From NCBI GenBank assembly GCA_043228905.1, contig JBHGNT010000004.1, positions 14,322,001 to 14,386,000 on the forward strand: a stretch of 64,000 nt of DNA, written 5' to 3'. Positions within the stretch are counted from its first letter, which is position 1; every line of letters starts with the position of its first letter. Positions 21,760-33,285 of the stretch are shown here, piece by piece. The stretch comes from Azolla caroliniana (lineage: Eukaryota; Polypodiophyta). Position numbers and translations under genes: made by a program. The notes below the pieces were generated by a model that searched no databases, was not told the DNA's origin, and worked only from the letters and a program-made list of their open reading frames with translations.

Positions 21760-22521
21760 TCACTCCGGCATGGGATGTCTTACTAGTCCGATCCGCTTCT
21801 GGCATGCATCTAGCTTGTCGGGTATCAGTACTTTGGTCAGCATATCTGACCCATTCTCGGCTGTGTGGATCTTCACCAGTGCGAACTCCTTGTCATCTAC
21901 TCTTTCCCGGATCCAGTGATCCACGCCCTTCTTCTGCTGGAACCCCTTCACCACGATCCTGGATTTGTATCTCGGGGGGTTGCCGGCATCGCCCGGTTTC
22001 AACTTGTACACCCACTTGTTTCGGAGTGCCCGCTTTCCTTTCGGCAACTCCACCAATTCGTATCTATGGTTCTCATGCAGGGAATCCATCTCGTCCTGCA
22101 TGGCACTTAACCATTTTCGGCTGTGGGTGTCTTCCTTCACTTTTTCGAAGCTTTCCGGCTCCCCCTCATCGGTCAGCAGAACATGCTCTGCATCCGGAAA
22201 TCTCCGGGGCGCCCTTCTCTCTCTGAGAGGATATCTCCGTCTTCGGGCTTCGGTAACCGGCTCCTCCATTTGCTCTTCATCCGAATCCGATTCGGGGTCT
22301 TGGCCAGTTCCGGTCTCAGCTTCCTCTACTTCTTCTTCTGCCGGTTCGGTATCCTCACCGTAACCGGTTGGTTCCTCGAGTGCTAACCGGTCTCTTGCCG
22401 GTTGGGTCTGCTCATCGTAGAGTCTATCCTTACCAGTCGACTCAGAGTTCATTATCTTCTTCTCCAACTCCCAGTCGACGAGCGTCTTGTCCTCCTTACC
22501 TTCTTGTCGACCGGGTCCCAC
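21760..22521 (-). pseudogene. pol: Cop-C1 frame fusing RT start to RNase H end
   Basis: This frame carries the acidic linker after integrase, the conserved LHENHxYELVELPKGKxAL and PPRYKSRIVVKGFQ blocks that open copia RT, then QKKGVD. It jumps directly to HWIRERV..KEFALVKIHTAENGSD, the end of RNase H. About 400 residues with the RT and most of RNase H are missing, yet the frame stays open to the normal stop. The deletion point is near 21915. The product could not reverse-transcribe. Confidence 0.85.
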
Positions 22522-23366
22522 ACTCGGTAGCCGAACTCATCGTCACCGTAACCAAGGAATATGCATGGCCGGGTCTTTGGATCTAACTTACCTCTCCGGT
22601 CCTTAGCTACATGCACGTAAGCGAGACACCCGAACACCGTCAGATGCCGGTAGGATACTTCCTTACCGATCCACACTCTTTTTGGCGTGTCTCCGTCCAA
22701 GGGTACTGAGGGTGATCTATTTATCACGTATGTCGCCGTCGACAGTGCCTTAGCCCAAAACTTCTTGGGTAGTTTTGCATGCGCTAGCATACTCCGGACC
22801 CTCTCCATTATGGTCCGGTTCATCCTCTTGGCTAGTCTGATTAGTTCCGGCGTCTTCGGCACGGTAAATTCGAGCCGGATTCCTTTCGAGCGGCAGTACT
22901 CCTCAAACTGCCCCCGGTACTCTCCTCCGTTATCTGCTCGAACCGCCTTCAGCTTCCGGCCGGTTTCTCTTTCCACTCTCGCGTGGAGCTCTTTGAAGAC
23001 GGATAACACCTGATCCTTCGTCTTCAGCGGTGTGGCCCACAGCTTCCGGTTGTGGTCATCTATGAACGTCACGAAGTACTGCGCTCCGGCATGTGACTTC
23101 GTGTCTACTTGACACACATCCGTATGCACCAACTCCAGTGGTGCATTACGTCTCATCGGTGAACTCGGTCGGAAGGAGGTCCGGTTCTGCTTACCGGCCA
23201 TACAATCAGTGCACTTCTCTAAGTGCACGTTCTTCACTGGAATGAGGTTGTCGTCTGCAAGCCTCTTCATCCCCTTCTCACTCATAGGACACAGTCTCTT
23301 GTGCCACAGCTCACCGGCAGTGTCAAATGCCACGTTCACTTCTTCAGGACATATCCGGGCATTCAT
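22452..23366 (-). pseudogene. pol: Cop-C1 integrase
   Basis: It has a pre-integrase finger (LWHKR..P....C.DCMAGK; one expected His is replaced by Pro), then a core with HTDVCQ, the second Asp in VRADNGGEYRG and PELIRLAKRMNRTIMERV around the Glu region. A frameshift near 22500 separates it from the next pol frame. Upstream it is cut from the protease by a stop at 23367-23369. Confidence 0.83.
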
Positions 23367-23369
23367 CAG

Positions 23370-23693
23370 TTACAGTGTGTTTACCTTCCGGGCCCGAGCC
23401 ACAATCAGGCTCCCTTTGTTGAACTTCAAGACACCATTCCGGATGCTACCCGTGTAGCCTTCATCATCTAGCCGACCGGCTGATATAAGGTTCATACGAA
23501 CTTCCGGAACGTGTCGGACATCCTTCAGCAGCAACTTGCATCCGGTTGGTGTTGTCAGCCACACGTCTCCTATGCCAACAATTCGGCATGTTCCTTCATT
23601 CCCCATCCGGACACAGCCGTGATCACCGGCTGAATAAGATGAGAAGCATTTCCGGTCCGGGGTAAGGTGGAATGACGCTCCGGAGTCTACCAC
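23370..23693 (-). pseudogene. pol: Cop-C1 protease
   Basis: The active-site block VVDSGASFHLTPDRK is intact (about 23690-23645). The frame is separated from gag only by TAG at 23694-23696, where Cop-C2 has TGG (Trp). That is a single G-to-A type change. The protease would mature Gag and Gag-Pol. Confidence 0.83.
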
Positions 23694-23696
23694 CTA

Positions 23697-24611
23697 GGTC
23701 ATCTTGTCGCCGGTAAGGTTTATTTCACTCTCCTCGGTAATGAGCATCAACTCTTCTTCACTTGCCGCGATTGCCGTCGTTCCCTTCCGGTCCGGCCCCC
23801 TCCGGTCTTTACCGTTCCGGTCCGAGGTTTGCTTCGAATCGGTACCATCGGTTTCCTTGTCTTTACGGAAAAGCCGACAGTTCTTTTGGAAGTGTCCCAG
23901 CCTACCACAATAGAAGCAAGTAGGCCTCCCCCTTGACTTTGACCGTGTCCCCGACTTCTCCCGGTTCTGGGGACTACGGTTTCTCTGTCTTCCGCGTTCC
24001 GATTTGGCAAGGAGCGCTTTGGAGTCGGAGCTCGTATCTTTGTCTTTCCGACGCGCTTCCTCATCTAGCAAGCTCGACTTTACTCTTGCTAGGGATAACC
24101 GTTTTCCTTCCGGCCCGGCGTTGCCCAAAGTGACAACCAACGTCTCCCAGCTATCCGGGAGGGAACCGAGCAGGAGTAGCACTAGTACCTCATCGGCGAG
24201 AGGTACTTCCAATGAAGTTGCCTGGTGTATCAGCCCCTGGAAGGCATTCATGTGCTCCGCCATGCTGGAGCCATCTTGGTACCGGAGTGTTACTAGCTTC
24301 CGGAATACCGACACCTGATTGACAACATTTTTGTTCTGACACATTATGCTGATCTTCTCCCAGAGCTCATGGGCCTTGCTCTCCTCATTGAAGTTGTTGT
24401 ACAGGCTCATGTCGATGAAGCACCGTATGTACGCCGTTGTCTTCATGTGCATCACCTCCCGTATCGCGGCGTCAATTTTGTCCGGTCTCTTGTCCCCGAA
24501 CTGAACCGGCAGCCAGAGATCTTTAACTACGAGCATGTCCGTCATCTTCGACTTCCACACTGAATAGTTGGAGCCGGTGAGCTTGAACATGCCGCCAAAC
24601 GATTCGTCCAT
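23697..24611 (-). pseudogene. gag: Cop-C1 gag, nearly intact
   Basis: The start at 24611 follows the primer site by 16 bases and agrees with Cop-C2 and Cop-C3. The UBN2-type Gag core covers most of the frame. A zinc knuckle CFYCGRLGHFQKNC lies near 23910-23870. In this family gag and pol form one frame, so the TAG at 23694 makes a Gag-only product. This is the most complete gag of the C family here. Confidence 0.85.
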
Positions 24612-24627
24612 TTTCTGTGTCAATTTC

Positions 24628-24639
24628 GCTTTGATACCA
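24628..24639 (-). other. Cop-C1 primer binding site (initiator Met tRNA)
   Basis: The minus strand reads TGGTATCAAAGC, one change from the initiator-Met site TGGTATCAGAGC, two bases from the LTR. Confidence 0.8.
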
Positions 24640-24641
24640 CT

Positions 24642-25328
24642 TGACGGAAACCCAACGTTCCTTATGCGCTCCACTCGGCCACAACCGAGCGTAGAATGAT
24701 ACACAGAAAACGGGAAATAAAACACTATACAAAGGAGAGGAAGATACACAGGAGGTTTACGTGGAAAACCCCAAAGAGGGGAAAAAACCACGGCAGCCCA
24801 CATGCTGCAAACTGTCACTATGTGAGAATGTACAACAGTGAGTTCACTGAGGCAACGACCTCGTGCTCACAGATCTTCGCCACACGCGGCGGTTACAACA
24901 GAGGCAACGACCTCTTTCTCTCTCTCTCTCTCTCTCTGTACACTATTACGTGCTCTCTCTTCTTCTTGCACCAACAAGAAAAATGACAACAACAACTTAA
25001 AGGTTTGCCCTAAGTCATATTTATACTGATATGACTTTTTGGCTATTTACAAATGTAGCCTCGATGGGCTCTCAGAAACATATTTACGAATATGTCTCTT
25101 CCTCCGGTTCGTACCGGGTCTGCGTCATCCGGCTCTCCGTAGCCGGGTACTCCTCATCCGGTTCACACCGGGCCTGCACCATCCGGCTCTCCGTAGCCGG
25201 CTACTCCTCATCCGGTTCACACCGGGCCTGCACCATCCAGCTCTCCGTAGCCGGGTACTCCTCATCCGGTTTCTGTTCGTCGGCACTGTTCTTCTCCCAA
25301 CCCATCCGGAGGGACCTGTCTCCCAACA
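24642..25328 (-). repeat. Cop-C1 right (5') LTR
   Basis: It begins TGTTGGGAGACAGG on the minus strand (25328) and ends in CA at 24642. It holds about three tandem copies of a GC-rich unit (25104-25275), a (CT)n tract (24920-24937) and the stem-loop at 24760-24792. It differs from the left LTR in many places. Confidence 0.82.
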
Positions 25329-26508
25329 GTACAGCAAGCGGTGCTCCTGTCGGAATTTCACAAAAGCCCTTGGTCCGGACACTGAGGAACATGGGCCACG
25401 TTCAAAAAGCTCAAGGAGAAATACTGCTAGCCAAGGATGTATCGCGACGCACATCACTTCGTGACAACATGCGAAAGCTGCCAAATGCATTACGGCGTCC
25501 GGCACTGAGACAAGCTGCACCCGAACTACCCATCAACCATTCACTTCAAATGGATGGTCCATCTAGTGACGATGCTGATGGGGGTGGGGTAGATGTGGTT
25601 CCTGGTGCTCGCGAGAGAAAACTTGACGAACCAGGTAGAAAGCCAAGCCTTTGAGAACAAGACAACCGCAACCGTATGCCGGTTCTTGATCGAGGATGTG
25701 ATTTGCCGGTACGGGTGTGCGGAAAGATCATGGCCGACTGAAGGGAGTTGGACGTGCAAGAAGCCAAGGAACTGTTTGACCGGCTAGGGGTAAAGCTCTC
25801 CCTCACCATGGCATACAATTTGGAAGCCAACGGGAAGATCGAGCGCAGGCACGGGCCGATTGTGAAAGCACTAGTGCATGCATGCAACGGACGGTCGGGA
25901 ATTGGCCGCAGCTCCTACCTTATGCACTATGGGCCGACTGAACTACGCACAGTTTGGTAACCGGGTAAATGTCAGCCGAACTTATGTTCAGAAAAAAACC
26001 GATCATGCCGGTGGAGTGGACAATCTCATCATGGATGATGGTCAACTGGACAGAGGAAATGAACCGAGAGACGTTGTTGACGGCACGTATCCAACAGCTC
26101 GAGCAGAGGTCGGAAGATGTCGAGCGAACGACGAAGAGAATGGAGGAAGCATTGAAGAGGAATAAGGCCTGGTTCGATTGGACACACTAATTCTAGCCGA
26201 GGAAGATTGAGGAAGGCGATTGGGTGCAAGTCTATGACAACAACCTCGACAATCAGCACCGATCGATTCGGAAATTCGCACGATGATGGTTCAGGCCATA
26301 CATGGTGACGAGCGCAAACGATAATGCAATGTACCACCTAATGGAGCTCGACAGGATGAGGATCGTGGTTCCGGTCATGGGGAAGCGGATAAAGGCCTTC
26401 AAGAAGCAGTACGAGCCGGAACCAGATCTGGAGATGGGAGAAGGCGGGAGCAATAGTGAGGAACCAGACGAAGACTTGATCGGCGACGATTCGGGAGAGG
26501 ACGAGTAA
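25329..26508 (+). pseudogene. pol: Ty3-B integrase end of pol, truncated and decayed
   Basis: It starts inside the integrase HHCC finger (VLLSEFH near 25340) at the Cop-C1 LTR junction and runs to TAA at 26506. The core has several stops (TGA and TAG), and the first catalytic Asp of WMVDLV is His (WMVHLV). The Tyr-Asn-Leu-Glu-Ala-Asn-Gly block around 25815 and the C-terminal region are recognisable. Everything upstream of the finger is missing. It is closest to Ty3-F. Confidence 0.82.
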
Positions 26509-26580
26509 AAGCTGATCTGGAATCCCCACCGCTACAGTACTTGGCACATGCCAGAGGATGTGTCGTTTGGTGGGGGTTGA

Positions 26581-27436
26581 TGTCGTGATGGATTCCAGCC
26601 ATAGAGAGAGACAGAGCCGGATGCACGTGAATGGGTGTGTACATGGATGCACACAAACTTATGTCTTTTGTACAATCATGTGTAAATAAGTTAGTGTTAG
26701 TTAAGTGTTGAGGAATACTAGGTAGGAGTGATTCGATCAATACTTTAAGGCCACATGAATAGAGAATAATAATATAACTTGATGGAGGAAATCGAGGGGG
26801 AAATCTCTGCCCGAAAGTGGATGGCTTTATGAGTGATGTAACAGCCTCCCCTTTGCTGTATAAAATGGGAGGTTTGAGATTGTTTAGGTATCCGGGATTT
26901 GGATGACAAACTGCTCTCAGTTTGAGTGTCGAGCTCTCTCTCTCCCCCCCCTCTGTGTCATGCATTGTACCGATTCGAGGAAGAAGTTGAAGCCTCTACT
27001 CGTGTTGGAAGCCGTGTGCTCCCGACCAGAAGTTCATCGTTCCGTGTGTGTGTGGGTGTGCGCACCTCGCACCTTTGTCGTCGACTAAGTAATCTCTTCT
27101 TCTTTGATAATTGTTAGCATTTTGGCGAGTCTTTCCTTGTGTATAGGCATTACCGTGTTGTTCCTTCTTGCATCTATTGCGTGTGTGTCCGTGTCTACGT
27201 GCCCGTGGGCTTATCGTTGTTGTTTGGCATCCTACTCGGAATAGTTCACTCTTTCAATCCCGTGTGCTAACCAGCCGGTATCCGGGAATCGTTCCAGATC
27301 GGGCACGCGTCCAGAAACCGATCCGGCGATGCCATCCGAACTCTGACCAATTCCTTCCTACTCTCACCGGCTCCTTGGTCAGAGACCCCCTGTGGTCCCG
27401 CCCCGTTCCAACACATCCCTACGGAATACCGCGACA
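26581..27436 (+). repeat. Ty3-B 3' LTR
   Basis: It starts TGTCGTGATGG after the purine tract GGTGGGGGTTGA and ends CCGCGACA. It matches the Ty3-F 5' LTR (56568-57411) over its whole length. TATAAAAT at 26859-26866 is the likely TATA box. It ends against the decayed integrase of Ty3-G. Confidence 0.9.
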
Positions 27437-27909
27437 GCGTGAAACCGTTTCCTTCTCAAATTGTCGAATTGCACAACGCCATATGCCATTAGCTCCTTTA
27501 TGGTACAATGTTTCCTTGAGCAGACAGAAGTTCCAACTCCGACTGGCTAATCGTTTGCGCTCATAAGGTGACATGCCTTCCGGTGGCAATCCTGTACTTA
27601 GGAATATTGTCATTTCCGTGATCCATAGGTCAGCTACATACTCATCGACCTCGATCAAAGTCACTGCTTCAAGTCAGGATAGTTGGGCATCGAGAAAATA
27701 ATCCCAAACTCCTGTACTTGGCTCCCCTGACTCTAGTCAACTTAAGTAGTCGGCTACTGTGTGTTCAACTCCTACATGATGAATAATATTGAATTCAAAT
27801 TCCTAACAAAGGTATCCATCTTGCCAGCTTGCTTGTTAATGACTATTTCAACACTACACATACTAAGGTGGAATAATCGACATGAAAAGTAAGTTTCCGA
27901 CCCAGTAAG
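27437..27909 (-). pseudogene. pol: Ty3-G RNase H end and integrase start, decayed
   Basis: On the minus strand the HYLLGRKLTFHVDYSTL block of Ty3 RNase H begins at the Cop-C2 junction. It is followed by ARW, a spacer, and SRSWNF..KETLYHKGANGIWRC...FEKE, the region before the integrase finger. Stops occur throughout. The 5' half of the same gene lies at 33286-34750, on the far side of Cop-C2. Confidence 0.75.
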
Positions 27910-28599
27910 TGACAGGAATACACACTCCCGATGAACAACGGTCGGCCACAACCGAGCCTAGAATCAAACACAGTAAACGGGTAATGAACGCACGACACAG
28001 TGAAGAGAAGAGTACACAGGATGTAAACGTGGAAAACCCAAACTAGGGAAAAACCACGGCAGCCCACAGACTGCAAACTATCACTATATCAGAATGTACA
28101 ATAGTAAAGCACCGAGGCAATGACCTCAAGCTTGCTATCTTTGCCACAGGCGACGGTTACAACAAAGGCAACGACCTCTTCCTCTTTCACTCTCTCTCTC
28201 TCTGTACACAGTTACGCGCTCTAATCTTGCACCAACAAGAATGACAACTATTGTACTAAGTTTGCCCTAAGTCATATTTATAGTAATATAACTTTTCGGC
28301 TATTTACAAATATAGCCCCGATGGACTCTCAGAAACATATTTACGAATATGTCCCTTCATCCGGTGAGCACTCCTCACCGGGCCTGCATCATCCGGCGCT
28401 TGCCGGGCACACGTCATCTGGTTCTCACCGGGTCTTCCGTTGCCGGGTACTCCACATCCGGCTCTCACCGGGTCTTCACCATCCGGCTCTTGCCGGGTAC
28501 TCGTCATCCGGTTCTCACCGGGTCTTCCGTAGCCGGGTACTCCACATCCGGTTTCACTGTTCTTTTCACTTCCCATCCGAAGGGACCTGTTTCCTAACA
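27910..28599 (-). repeat. Cop-C2 3' LTR
   Basis: 690 bp. The minus strand begins TGTTAGGAAACAGG after AAGGGGGAGTT and ends in CA. It holds a minisatellite (28360-28560), a (CT)n tract and the stem-loop at 28028-28058. Confidence 0.9.
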
Positions 28600-28746
28600 A
28601 ACTCCCCCTTCACTCCGGCATGGGATGTCTTACTAGTCCAATCCGCTTCCGACATGCATCCAGCTTGTCAGGTATCAGTACTTTGGCCAGCATATCTGAC
28701 CCGTTCTCGGCCGTGTGGATCTTCATCAGCGCGAACTCTCGATCTT

Positions 28747-29193
28747 CTACTCGCTCCGGATCCAATGATACCTACGCTGGATGTGCTTTGTCCTGGAGTG
28801 GTACGCTGCATTCTTCGCAAGGTGGATGGCACTTTGACTGTCACAATAGAGCCGATATTCATCTTGCCGGATACCGAGCTCTTCGATGAAGTCCTTCATC
28901 CATAGTATTTCCTTGCCGGCTTCCACAACCGCCATGTACTCCGCTTTCGTGGTTGACAACGCAACCATCTTCTGCATCCTCGAATGCCACGAAATAGCTC
29001 CCCCTGCATATGTCATTACATACCCAGATGTAGACCGGTTGATATCCACATCAGCCGACATGTCCGAATCGGTAAAACCGTCAAGTAGAGGTTTACCGAG
29101 GCGAAATCGGACACACATGTTCGAAGTGCCCTTCAAGTACCGGAGTATCCATTTGACCGAGTTCCAGTGCTCCTTGCCGCGTTCCAGAGGCAT
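28747..29193 (-). pseudogene. pol: Cop-C2 RNase H
   Basis: It carries DGFTDSD, TKAEYM, CDSQSAIHLA and a terminal HWIR block, the acidic residues of copia RNase H. Compared with Cop-C3, about 30 residues before EHW (the SLMYAMVCTR region) are missing, and the frame stops before the terminal 50 residues. Confidence 0.83.
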
Positions 29194-29257
29194 ATGGAAC
29201 CTTCATCATATCAGCCTTCTCTACTTTCATCTTCGGGCTTTGCTTACTGGATAATTT

Positions 29258-29870
29258 TCAGTTTGCCAGGAGTGTCGATCCGACCGGTTTTGCTTCTAAC
29301 ATGTTGAACCGTTGAAGCACCTTTGTCACATACTTCTCTTGTGACAGCCACAATTGCTTCGTTGGCCAGTTCCGGATGATATGCATCCCCAACATCTGTT
29401 TTGCCGGACCCAAGTCTTTCATTGCAAAAGTTCGGTTGACAGTCTTCTTCAGCATCCGTATTCTAGCTTGGTCCCGTCCGACGATCAACATGTAATCCAC
29501 GTACAGAAGGAGTATCAGGAAGTTGCCTCCTTCGAACTTCTTCACAAACATGCAGTGATCGGCCTGCGTCTTGTAGTACCCTTGATCGGTCATGAAGGAG
29601 TCGAACTTCCGGTACCATTGTCGGGGAGCCTGCTTCAGTCTGTACATGCGCTTCTTCACCCGACATACCAGGTGCTCCTTCCCTTTCTCCACGAATCATT
29701 CCGGTTCCTGTATGTAGATCTCCTTTTCGAGGTCACCGTGAAGGAATGTTGTCTTCACGTCTAGCTGCTCTACCTCGAGGTCCATGCTTGCCGCTATACT
29801 CAGCACCGTCTGGATGGAGGTCATCTTTACTACCGGGGCAAATATCTCGTCGAATTCCACGCCCTTCTAC
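29258..29870 (-). pseudogene. pol: Cop-C2 RT with altered catalytic motif
   Basis: The RT block KQAPRQWYRKFDSF is present. The catalytic motif reads YVDY (29492-29503) instead of YVDD: the second metal-binding Asp is Tyr. Cop-C3 has the same change, whereas Cop-A keeps YVDD. A stop separates this part (from 29692) from the start of RT. Confidence 0.85.
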
Positions 29871-29872
29871 TG

Positions 29873-30767
29873 CTAGAACCCCTTCACCACAATCCTAGAT
29901 TTGTATCTCGGGGGGTTGCCGGCATCTCCCGGTTTCAACTTGTACACCCACTTGTTTTGGAGTGCCCACTTTCCTTTCGGCAACTCCACCAATTCGTACG
30001 TATGGTTCTCATTCAGGGAATCCATCTCATCCTGCATGGCACTTAACCATTTGTGGCTGTGAGTGTCATCGTTCGCTTCTTCGAAGCTTTCCGGCTCTCC
30101 GTCATCGGTCAGCAGCAGTTGCTCTGCATCCGGAAATCTCCGGGGGGCCCTTCTCTCTCTGAGAGGATATCTCCGTCTTTGGCCTTCGGCAACCGGCTCC
30201 ACTATTTGTTCTTCATCCGAATCCAATTCGGGGTCTTGGCCGGTTCCGATTTCAGCTTCCTCTACTTCTTCTTCTGCCGGTTCGGTATTCTCACCGTAAC
30301 CGGCTGGTTCCTCGAGTGTTAACCGGCTCTTAGCCGCATGTGTTCGAATCTCATCGGAGTTCATTATCTTCTTCTCCGACTCCCAGTCGACAAGAGTCTT
30401 GTCCTCCATGAAGATAATATCTCGACTCCGGAAAGCCTTCTTGTCAACCGGATCCCACACTACTCATCATCCCGTATCCGAGGAATATGCATGGCCGGGT
30501 CTTTGGATCCAACTTTCCTCTCCGGTCCTTAGCAACATGCACGTACGTGAGACACCCGAACACCTTCAGATGCCGGTAGGACACTTCCTTACCGGTCCAC
30601 ACCTTCTGCGGTGTGTCTCCATCCAAGGGCACTGAGGGTGATTTATTTATCACATACGTCGTTGTCGACAGCGCCTCAGCCCAAAACGCCAGCATACTCT
30701 GGACCCTCTCCATTATGGTCTGGTTCATTCTCTCGGCCAGCCCATTTAGTTCCGGCATCTTCGGCAC
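29873..30767 (-). pseudogene. pol: Cop-C2 integrase end, linker and RT start
   Basis: Two overlapping frames. 30767-30444 has the ELNGLAERMNQTIMERV block of integrase with the catalytic Glu, followed by the KVFGCLTYVH region; a short deletion follows QSMLA. 30460-29873 has the acidic linker and the PPRYKSRIVVKGF start of RT, ending at a stop. Confidence 0.8.
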
Positions 30768-30983
30768 GGTAAATTGGAGCCGAACTCCCTTCGAGAGACA
30801 ATACTCCTCAAACTGCCTCCGGTATTCACCTGCGTTATCTGCTTGAACCGCCTTCAGCTTTCAGCCGGTTTCTTTTTCCACTCTTGCGTGGAGCTCTTTG
30901 AAGACGGATAGCACCTGATCCTTCGTATTCAACGGTGTGGCCCACAGCTTCCGGCTGTGGTCATCTATGAATGTCACGAAGTA

Positions 30984-31194
30984 CTACGATCCGGCATGTG
31001 ACTTCGTGTCCACTTGACATACATTAGTATGCACCAACTCCGGTGGTGCATTACGTCTCATGGGTGGCCTCGATCGGAAGGAGGTCCGGTTCTGTTTACC
31101 GGCCAGACAATCAGTGCACTTCTCCAAGTGCACGTTCTTCACTGGAATGAGGTTGTCGTCGGCAAGCCTCTTCATCCCCTTCTCGCTCATGTGA
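30984..31194 (-). pseudogene. pol: Cop-C2 pre-integrase finger and integrase start
   Basis: The finger (H....C.DCLAGKQNR) and the start of the core (HTNVCQ; the first catalytic Asp of HTDVCQ is Asn) are readable. The frame ends at TAG at 30984-30986, where Cop-C1 has CAG. Cop-C3 has the identical TAG. A two-base deletion near 31195 separates it from the upstream frame. Confidence 0.82.
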
Positions 31195-32514
31195 CATCCT
31201 CTTGTGCCACAGCTCACCGGCAGTGTCGGAAGTCATGTTCACTTCTTCCGGGCATAACGGGGCATTCATCAGGTACAATGTCTTTACCTTCCGGGCCCGA
31301 GCCACAATTAGGCTTCCTTTGCTGAACTTCATAACACCGTTTCGGATGCTACCCGTGTAGCCTTCATCATCTAGCCGACCGGCTGATATAAGGTTCAGAC
31401 GAACCTCCGGAACGTGTTGGACATCCTTCAACAGCAGCTTGCCTCCGGTTGGTATTGTCAACCACATGTCTCCTATGCCGACAATTCGGCATGTACCTTC
31501 ATTCCCCATCCGGACACAGCCGTGATCACCAGTTGAGTAGGATGAGAAGCATTTCCGGTCCGGGGTAAGGTGTAACGACGCTCCGGAGTCGACCACCCAG
31601 GTCATCTCGTCGCCAGCAAGGTTTAGCTCACTCTCCTTGGTGATGAGCATCAACTCTTCTTCACTTGCCGCGATTGCCGTCGTTCCCTTCCGGTCCGGCC
31701 CCCTCCGGTCTTTACCATTCCTGTCCAGTGTCCGCTTCGAATCGGTACCGTCGGTTGCCTTGTCTTTTCGGAAGTGCCGACAGTTCTTTTGGAAGTGTCC
31801 CAGCCTACCACAATAGAAGCAAGTAGGCCTCCCCCTTGACTTTGACCGCGTCCCCGACTTCTCCCGGTTCTGGGGGTTACAGTTCCTTTGTCTTCCGCGT
31901 TCCGATTTAGTAAGGAGCGCTTTGGAGTCGGAGCTCATATCCTTATCTTTCTGAAGTGCCTCCTCATCTAGCCAGCTCGACTTCACTCTTGCTAGGGATA
32001 ACTGTTTCCCTTCCGGCCCGGCGTTGCCCAAAGTGACAACCAATGTCTCCCAGCTATCTGGGTGGGAACCGAGCAGGAGTAGCGCTAGTACCTTATCTGC
32101 GAGAGGTACTTCCAATGATGTTGCCTGGTGGATCAGCCCCTGGAAGGCATTCATGTGCTCCGCCATGCTGGAGCCATCTTGGTACCGGAGTCTTACTAGC
32201 TTCCGAAATACCGAAACCTGATTAACAGCATTTTTGTTTTGAAACATAATGCCGATCTTCTCCCAGAGCTCATGAGCCTTGCTCTCTTCATTGAAGTTGT
32301 TGTATAGACTCATGTCGATGAAGCACCGTATGTAAGCCGTTGTCTTCATGTGCATCACCTCCCATATCGTGGCATCGATTTTGTCTAGTCTCTTGTCCCA
32401 GAACTGAACCGGCAACCAAAGATCTTTAACCACGAGCATGTCCGTCATCTTCGACATCCACACGGAATAGTTGGAGTTGGTGAGCTTGAACATGCCTCCC
32501 AACAATTCGTCCAT
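31195..32514 (-). pseudogene. gag: Cop-C2 gag-protease frame
   Basis: The frame opens at 32514, 15 bases after the primer site. It runs without a stop through the UBN2-type Gag, a zinc knuckle CFYCGRLGHFQKNC (about 31830-31790) and the protease VVDSGASLHLTPDRK (about 31600). This shows the family uses one continuous gag-pol frame. The frame is lost near 31195 and continues as unrelated residues to 31111. Confidence 0.87.
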
Positions 32515-32529
32515 TTTCTGTGTCGTTTT

Positions 32530-32541
32530 GCTCTGATACCA
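32530..32541 (-). other. Cop-C2 primer binding site (initiator Met tRNA)
   Basis: The minus strand reads TGGTATCAGAGC, an exact complement to the plant initiator-Met tRNA 3' end, three bases from the LTR. Confidence 0.9.
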
Positions 32542-32544
32542 CTT

Positions 32545-32813
32545 TGACAGGAATACACGCTCCCGATGAACAGCGCTCGGCCACAACCGAGCCTAGAATC
32601 AAACACAGTAAACGGGTAATTAACACATGACACAGTGAAGAGAAGAGTACACAGGATGTTAACGTGGAAAACCCAAACTAGGGAAAAACCACGGCAGCCC
32701 ACAGACTGCAAACTATCACTATATCAGAATGTACAATAGTAAAGCACCGAGGCAACGACCTCGAGCTTGTTATCTTCGCCACAGGCGGCGGTTATAACAA
32801 AGGCAACAACCTC

Positions 32814-32847
<34 letters not shown>

Positions 32848-33280
32848 CACAGTTATGCGCTGTAATCTTGCACCAACAAGAATGACAACTACTGTACTAA
32901 GTTTTCCCTAAGTCATATTTATACTAATATGACTTTTCGGCTATTTACAAATATAGCCCCGATGGACTCTCAGAAACATATTTACGAATATGTCCCTTCA
33001 TCCGGTGAGCACTCCTCACCTGGCCTGCATCATCTGGCGCTTGCCGGGCACACGTCATCTGGTTCTCACCGGGTCTTCCGTTGCCGGGTACTCCACATCC
33101 GGTTCTCACCGGATCTTCACCATCCGGCTCTTGTCAGGTACTCGTCATCCAGTTCTCACCGGGTCTTCCCTTGTCGGGTACTCCACATCCGGTTCTCACC
33201 GGGTCTTCCGTAGCCGGGTACTCCACATCCGGTTTCACAATTCTTTTCACTTCCCATCCGGAGGGACTTGTTTCCTAACA
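32545..33280 (-). repeat. Cop-C2 5' LTR
   Basis: 736 bp. It is longer than its partner because of one extra 40-bp minisatellite unit (region 33000-33235) and a longer CT tract (32817-32845). Confidence 0.9.
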
Positions 33281-33285
33281 GTAGG

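Larger units (their letters stand above)
21102..25328 (-). mobile_element. Cop-C1: copia element lacking RT, with mismatched LTRs
   Basis: Minus-strand order: LTR (24642-25328), primer site, gag, protease, integrase, a fused RT-start/RNase H-end frame, purine tract, LTR (21102-21749). The two LTRs look far more different from each other than those of Cop-C2, and no target duplication flanks the pair. The element is probably a recombinant of two C-type copies. It lies against the truncated Ty3-B. Confidence 0.8.
27910..33280 (-). mobile_element. Cop-C2: complete-length copia element nested in Ty3-G
   Basis: LTRs at 27910-28599 and 32545-33280 are closely similar. Target copies are GTAAG (27905-27909) and GTAGG (33281-33285), one mismatch. 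Removing the element and one copy rejoins the RNase H frame of Ty3-G. Gag and pol are present on the minus strand but carry frame breaks and a changed RT catalytic motif. Confidence 0.92.

Noticed and set aside
21549-22226. Plus-strand 225-codon frame as a gene
   Set aside because: It is a shadow of the minus-strand Cop-C1 LTR and pol, without any domain.
25031-25654. Plus-strand 207-codon frame with tandem peptide repeats
   Set aside because: It translates the minisatellite of the Cop-C1 LTR and then runs into Ty3-B out of frame.
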